Below, piece by piece: positions 6,140 to 8,801 of a stretch of DNA of 8,801 nt; positions within the stretch are counted from its first letter, which is position 1; each line of letters opens with the position of its first letter. Under the pieces are notes generated by a model that was not told where the DNA came from, ran no database searches, and saw only the letters and a list, made by a program, of their open reading frames with translations. Both the position numbers and the translations under genes were made by a program. Origin of the DNA: Sphingomonadaceae bacterium (lineage in GTDB: Bacteria; Pseudomonadota; Alphaproteobacteria; Sphingomonadales; Sphingomonadaceae); contig JAFAZM010000236.1 of NCBI GenBank assembly GCA_019239785.1, positions 1-8,801 on the forward strand, in the 5' to 3' direction.

Positions 6140-7455
6140 AGCGTATCCTCTTCGCGTTGGTGGTGACCAGCCTGCTCGGCGGCTGCAGCGTGCTGCGCGG
6201 CCATCACCGGCCGACCACGCCGACCGTCGGCCAGCGCATCCCGGTGCTCGGCCAGGACACCAATCTGGAAGCCGATCCGACCCTCGCCGACGTGCCGGTA
6301 ACGATCCCCCCGCCCGCGGCCAACCCGGACTGGCCGCAGCCGGGCGGCAACCCCTCCAAGTCGATCGGCCATGTCGCGCTCGGCGATTCGCCGGCGCGGG
6401 CCTGGAGCGTCAGCATCGGCCAGGGCGACAGCGCCGCCGGCCGCCTCGCCGCCGAGCCGGTGGTGGCGGACGGCCGCATCTATACGATCGACACGATGGC
6501 GCGGGTGCGCGCCTTCTCCGTCGACACCGGCGCGCAGATCTGGGAGCATCAGGTGCGCGGCGAGCACAGCCAGCGCGAGACGCTCTACGGCGGCGGCGTC
6601 AGCTACGACAATGGCCGGATCTATGCGACCAACGGCGCCGGCGACATCGCCGCGCTCGACGCCGCGACCGGCAACCAGGTCTGGCTGGTCAAGCCCGGCG
6701 GCCCGCTGCGCGGCGCGCCGACGATCGGCAACGACACGGTCTGGGCCCTGTCGCAGGACAGCCAGCTCTACGCTTTGAGCGTCGCGGACGGCAGCACGCG
6801 CTGGCAGGCGGCGGGCTCGTTCGAGCTCTCCGGCGTGTTCGGCGCCGCCGCCCCCGCCTTCGCCCAGTCGACGCTGGTCGCCGGCTATTCCTCGGGCGAG
6901 CTCACCGCCTATCGCTACGAGAACGGCCAGGTCACCTGGCAGGACGCGCTGGCGCGGACCGGCATCTCGACCACGGTCGGCCAGCTTTCCGACATCGACG
7001 CCGATCCGGTGATCGACAATGGCCGCGTCTTCGCGATCGGCCAGGGCGGGCGCATGGTCGCGGTCGAGCTGATCACCGGCCAGCGGGTCTGGGAATTGAA
7101 CGCGGCCGGCCTCTCGACGCCGGCGGTGGCTGGCGAATGGGTGTTCGTGGTCACCGACCGGGCGCAGTTGCTCGCGGTCGCCCGCTCCTCGGGCAAGGTG
7201 CGCTGGATCTCGCAGCTGCCCCGCTGGCGCAACGAGCATTCACATAGCGGGCCGATCTTCTGGCGCGGCCCGGTGCTCGCCGGCAACCGGCTGGTCCTGG
7301 CCAGCTCGCGCGGCGAGATCGTCTTCGCCTCGCCGGTCGACGGCAGCGTCCAGCAGACGATCCAGCATGGCGAATCCGTCTCGCTGCCGCCGATCGTCGC
7401 CAACAACACGCTCTACATCCTCGACGACAGCGGCCGGCTCAGCGCCTATCGCTAA
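6136..7455 (+). CDS. bamB: Outer membrane protein assembly factor BamB (lipoprotein beta-propeller)
   Basis: BamB is a lipoprotein of the BAM complex, which folds beta-barrel proteins into the outer membrane. The 439-residue product starts with a lipoprotein signal peptide (MKRILFALVVTSLLGGC) whose lipobox LGGC puts the modified cysteine at residue 17. Serine at +2 predicts outer-membrane sorting. A Pro-rich linker (about 25-65) leads into repeated PQQ-like propeller blades, recognisable by recurring patterns such as GRIYTIDTMARVRAFSVDTGAQIWE, GDIAALDAATGNQVW, SQLYALSVADGSTRWQ, GGRMVAVELITGQRVWE and AQLLAVARSSGKVRW. AAGGGA at 6121-6126 is a fair ribosome binding site, and the ATG overlaps the stop of the TPR gene. 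Length is slightly above E. coli BamB (392 residues). Neighbours on both sides fit the conserved yfgM-bamB-der arrangement. A palindromic repeat follows the stop. Confidence 0.93.
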   Translation: MKRILFALVVTSLLGGCSVLRGHHRPTTPTVGQRIPVLGQDTNLEADPTLADVPVTIPPPAANPDWPQPGGNPSKSIGHVALGDSPARAWSVSIGQGDSAAGRLAAEPVVADGRIYTIDTMARVRAFSVDTGAQIWEHQVRGEHSQRETLYGGGVSYDNGRIYATNGAGDIAALDAATGNQVWLVKPGGPLRGAPTIGNDTVWALSQDSQLYALSVADGSTRWQAAGSFELSGVFGAAAPAFAQSTLVAGYSSGELTAYRYENGQVTWQDALARTGISTTVGQLSDIDADPVIDNGRVFAIGQGGRMVAVELITGQRVWELNAAGLSTPAVAGEWVFVVTDRAQLLAVARSSGKVRWISQLPRWRNEHSHSGPIFWRGPVLAGNRLVLASSRGEIVFASPVDGSVQQTIQHGESVSLPPIVANNTLYILDDSGRLSAYR

Positions 7456-7463
7456 GCTCGATT

Positions 7464-7593
7464 CCTCCCCCTAAGGGGGAGGGGACCGCCGCCGAAGGCG
7501 GTGGTGGAGGGGTATCAGCGCCCGAGAAAAGATCTCATATGCTGATACCCCACCACCAGGCTTCGCCTGGTCCCCCTCCCCTTTCAGGGGAGG
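7464..7593. repeat. 130-nt nested palindromic repeat between bamB and der
   Basis: Large arms pair GGGGTATCAGC (7509-7519) with GCTGATACCCC (7541-7551), and the flanks continue as an imperfect inverted repeat to both ends. Each arm also folds on itself. On the left, CCTCCCCCT (7464-7472) pairs with AGGGGGAGG (7474-7482), and ACCGCC (7485-7490) with GGCGGT (7497-7502). On the right, ACCAGGC (7555-7561) pairs with GCCTGGT (7565-7571), and CCTCCCCT (7575-7582) with AGGGGAGG (7586-7593). The 21-nt centre (7520-7540) is the most A/T-rich part. I recognise the CCTCCCC...GGGGAGGGGACC build as a frequent intergenic repeat in sphingomonads and relatives. It may separate bamB from der transcriptionally. 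Confidence 0.8.
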
Positions 7594-7645
7594 ACCTGCG
7601 CCGGATTGGTTGACTCTCCCACTGATCCCCCGGCAGGGCGCCAGC

Positions 7646-8801
7646 ATGGCCCGCTTCCCTATCGTCGCGATCGTCGGACGGCCGAACGTCGGCAAATCGA
7701 CCCTGTTCAACCGGCTGGTCGGCAAGCGCCTTGCGCTCGTCGACGACCGGCCGGGTGTGACCCGCGACCGGCGCGAGGGCGACGCGAGCCTGCTCGGCCT
7801 CGACTTTCGGGTGTTCGACACCGCCGGCTATGAGGACGAGGCGCCCGAGACCCTGCCCGGGCGGATGCGCGCCCAGACCATCGCCGCGGTGCGCGACGCC
7901 GACGTCGCCTTGTTCCTGATCGACGCGCACGCCGGGGTGACGCCGCAGGACGAGGAGATCGGCCGCTGGCTGCGCTCGGAAGCGACCCCGGTCGTGGTCG
8001 CCGCCAACAAGGCCGAGGGCCGCGCCGGCGAGAGCGGCCTGCTCGAAGCCTATGCGCTCGGCCTCGGCGAGCCGATCGCGATCAGCGCCGAGCATGGCGA
8101 GGGCGTCGTCGACCTGTTCGAGCAGCTCCGCCCCCATGTCGAGCGCGACGAGGGCGAAGAGGAGGCGGACGAGGCCGGCGATCCGGTGCTCAAGCTCGCC
8201 ATCGTCGGCCGCCCCAATGCCGGCAAGTCCACCCTGATCAACCGCATCCTCGCCGAGGACAGGCTGATCACCGGGCCGGAGGCCGGGATCACCCGCGACA
8301 GCATCGCGATCGACTGGAATTGGCAGGCGCCGGACGGCCAGGTTCGGCCGGTGCGGCTGATCGACACCGCCGGGATGCGCAAGAAGGCCAAGGTCGAGGA
8401 CAAGCTCGAGAAGCTCTCCGTCGCCGATGCCCGCCGCGCGGTCGATTTCGCCGAGGTGGTGGTGCTGCTGCTCGACGGCACGCGCGGGCTCGAGGCGCAG
8501 GATCTGAGGATCGCCGACAACGTCCTGCAGGAAGGCCGCGCCCTGCTCGTCGCGGTCAGCAAATGGGACGTCGCCGAGGCGCCGGGCAGCCTGTTCAACG
8601 GGATCAGGGCCGCGCTCGACGAGGGGCTCAGCCAGGCCCGCGGCGTGCCTCTGCTCACCGTCTCGGGCAAGACCGGCAAGGGCATCGACCAGCTGCTCTC
8701 GGCCGCCTTCGAGCTGCGCGAAACCTGGTCGAAGCGGGTCACCACCGGCCAGCTCAACCGCTGGTTCGAGGACGCGATCGAGAAGAATCCGCCGCCGGCG
8801 C
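7646..8801 (+). CDS. der: Ribosome-assembly GTPase Der (EngA), 3'-truncated by the window edge
   Basis: Der is a double-GTPase needed for late 50S subunit maturation. The frame is open from ATG 7646 to the window end (385 complete codons), so the last part of the C-terminal KH-like domain and the stop are missing; the KH-like domain begins near residue 360. GTPase domain 1 shows G1 GRPNVGKS (11-18), G2 threonine in GVTRDR (37-42), G3 DTAG (58-61) and G4 NKAE (121-124). After an acidic linker (about 166-180), domain 2 shows G1 GRPNAGKS (188-195), GITRD (214-218), G3 DTAG (240-243) followed by MRKKAKVE, and G4 SKWD (305-308). Both G4 motifs depart from NKxD: Glu replaces Asp in the first and Ser replaces Asn in the second. 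The ribosome binding site is modest (AGGG at 7635-7638). Position after bamB matches the E. coli order. Identification is secure. Confidence 0.96.
   Translation, partial: MARFPIVAIVGRPNVGKSTLFNRLVGKRLALVDDRPGVTRDRREGDASLLGLDFRVFDTAGYEDEAPETLPGRMRAQTIAAVRDADVALFLIDAHAGVTPQDEEIGRWLRSEATPVVVAANKAEGRAGESGLLEAYALGLGEPIAISAEHGEGVVDLFEQLRPHVERDEGEEEADEAGDPVLKLAIVGRPNAGKSTLINRILAEDRLITGPEAGITRDSIAIDWNWQAPDGQVRPVRLIDTAGMRKKAKVEDKLEKLSVADARRAVDFAEVVVLLLDGTRGLEAQDLRIADNVLQEGRALLVAVSKWDVAEAPGSLFNGIRAALDEGLSQARGVPLLTVSGKTGKGIDQLLSAAFELRETWSKRVTTGQLNRWFEDAIEKNPPPA

Noticed and set aside
5917..7239. 440-codon minus-strand frame opposite bamB
   Set aside because: Low-complexity composition without motifs; mirror of the GC-rich bamB coding frame.
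5943..7247. 434-codon plus-strand frame overlapping the TPR gene and bamB
   Set aside because: Arg/Pro-rich translation in an alternative frame of two clearly identified genes.

Overview
The window is a GC-rich stretch (roughly two-thirds G+C by eye, with strong C/G bias at third codon positions) of an alphaproteobacterial chromosome, most likely from the Sphingomonadales. The protein sequences fit that group, and three intergenic gaps carry long GC-rich palindromic repeats of the kind common in sphingomonad genomes. One contains a CGTATCGAAGGACC / GGTCCTTCGATACG pair. Another contains nested CCTCCCCCT / AGGGGGAGG and ACCGCC / GGCGGT hairpins. The assignment rests on recognition only; no database was searched. 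All recognised genes are on the + strand. I see no tRNA, rRNA, CRISPR array, insertion sequence, integrase or replication origin.

Layout. (1) Positions 1-635 hold the 3' part of trpA, which resembles the enterobacterial TrpA type rather than the type I associate with alphaproteobacteria. (2) Positions 632-799 hold a palindromic intergenic element fused to the trpA stop codon. It is followed by a very good match to a general-stress (EcfG-type) promoter, GGAAC-N17-CGTT, and a strong Shine-Dalgarno. (3) Positions 800-4073 hold a two-gene unit: a GT4 glycosyltransferase and, 4 nt later, a 732-residue amylo-alpha-1,6-glucosidase/glycogen-debranching-like protein. (4) Positions 4074-4262 hold a 109-nt palindrome. 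(5) Positions 4263-5117 encode panB, for pantothenate and CoA synthesis. (6) Positions 5118-5374 are non-coding and can fold into nested helices followed by a very GC-rich hairpin; this is a candidate unidentified structured RNA or leader. (7) Positions 5375-7455 hold a YfgM-like membrane-anchored TPR protein (TTG start) overlapping bamB by ATGA. (8) Positions 7456-7645 hold a 130-nt nested palindrome. (9) From 7646 to the window end lies der (engA), truncated at its 3' end.

How it works together. The yfgM-like, bamB and der genes keep the order known from gammaproteobacteria (hisS-yfgM-bamB-der), but panB and the putative RNA stand where hisS would be. The first two products act in envelope biogenesis (Sec-associated periplasmic TPR protein, BAM-complex lipoprotein); Der acts in 50S ribosome assembly. 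The glycosyltransferase/debranching pair looks like a stress-inducible glycan-making and glycan-trimming module whose substrate cannot be read from the sequence. The most interesting points are this predicted EcfG control, the unidentified RNA-like region at about 5141-5330, and the atypical TrpA.
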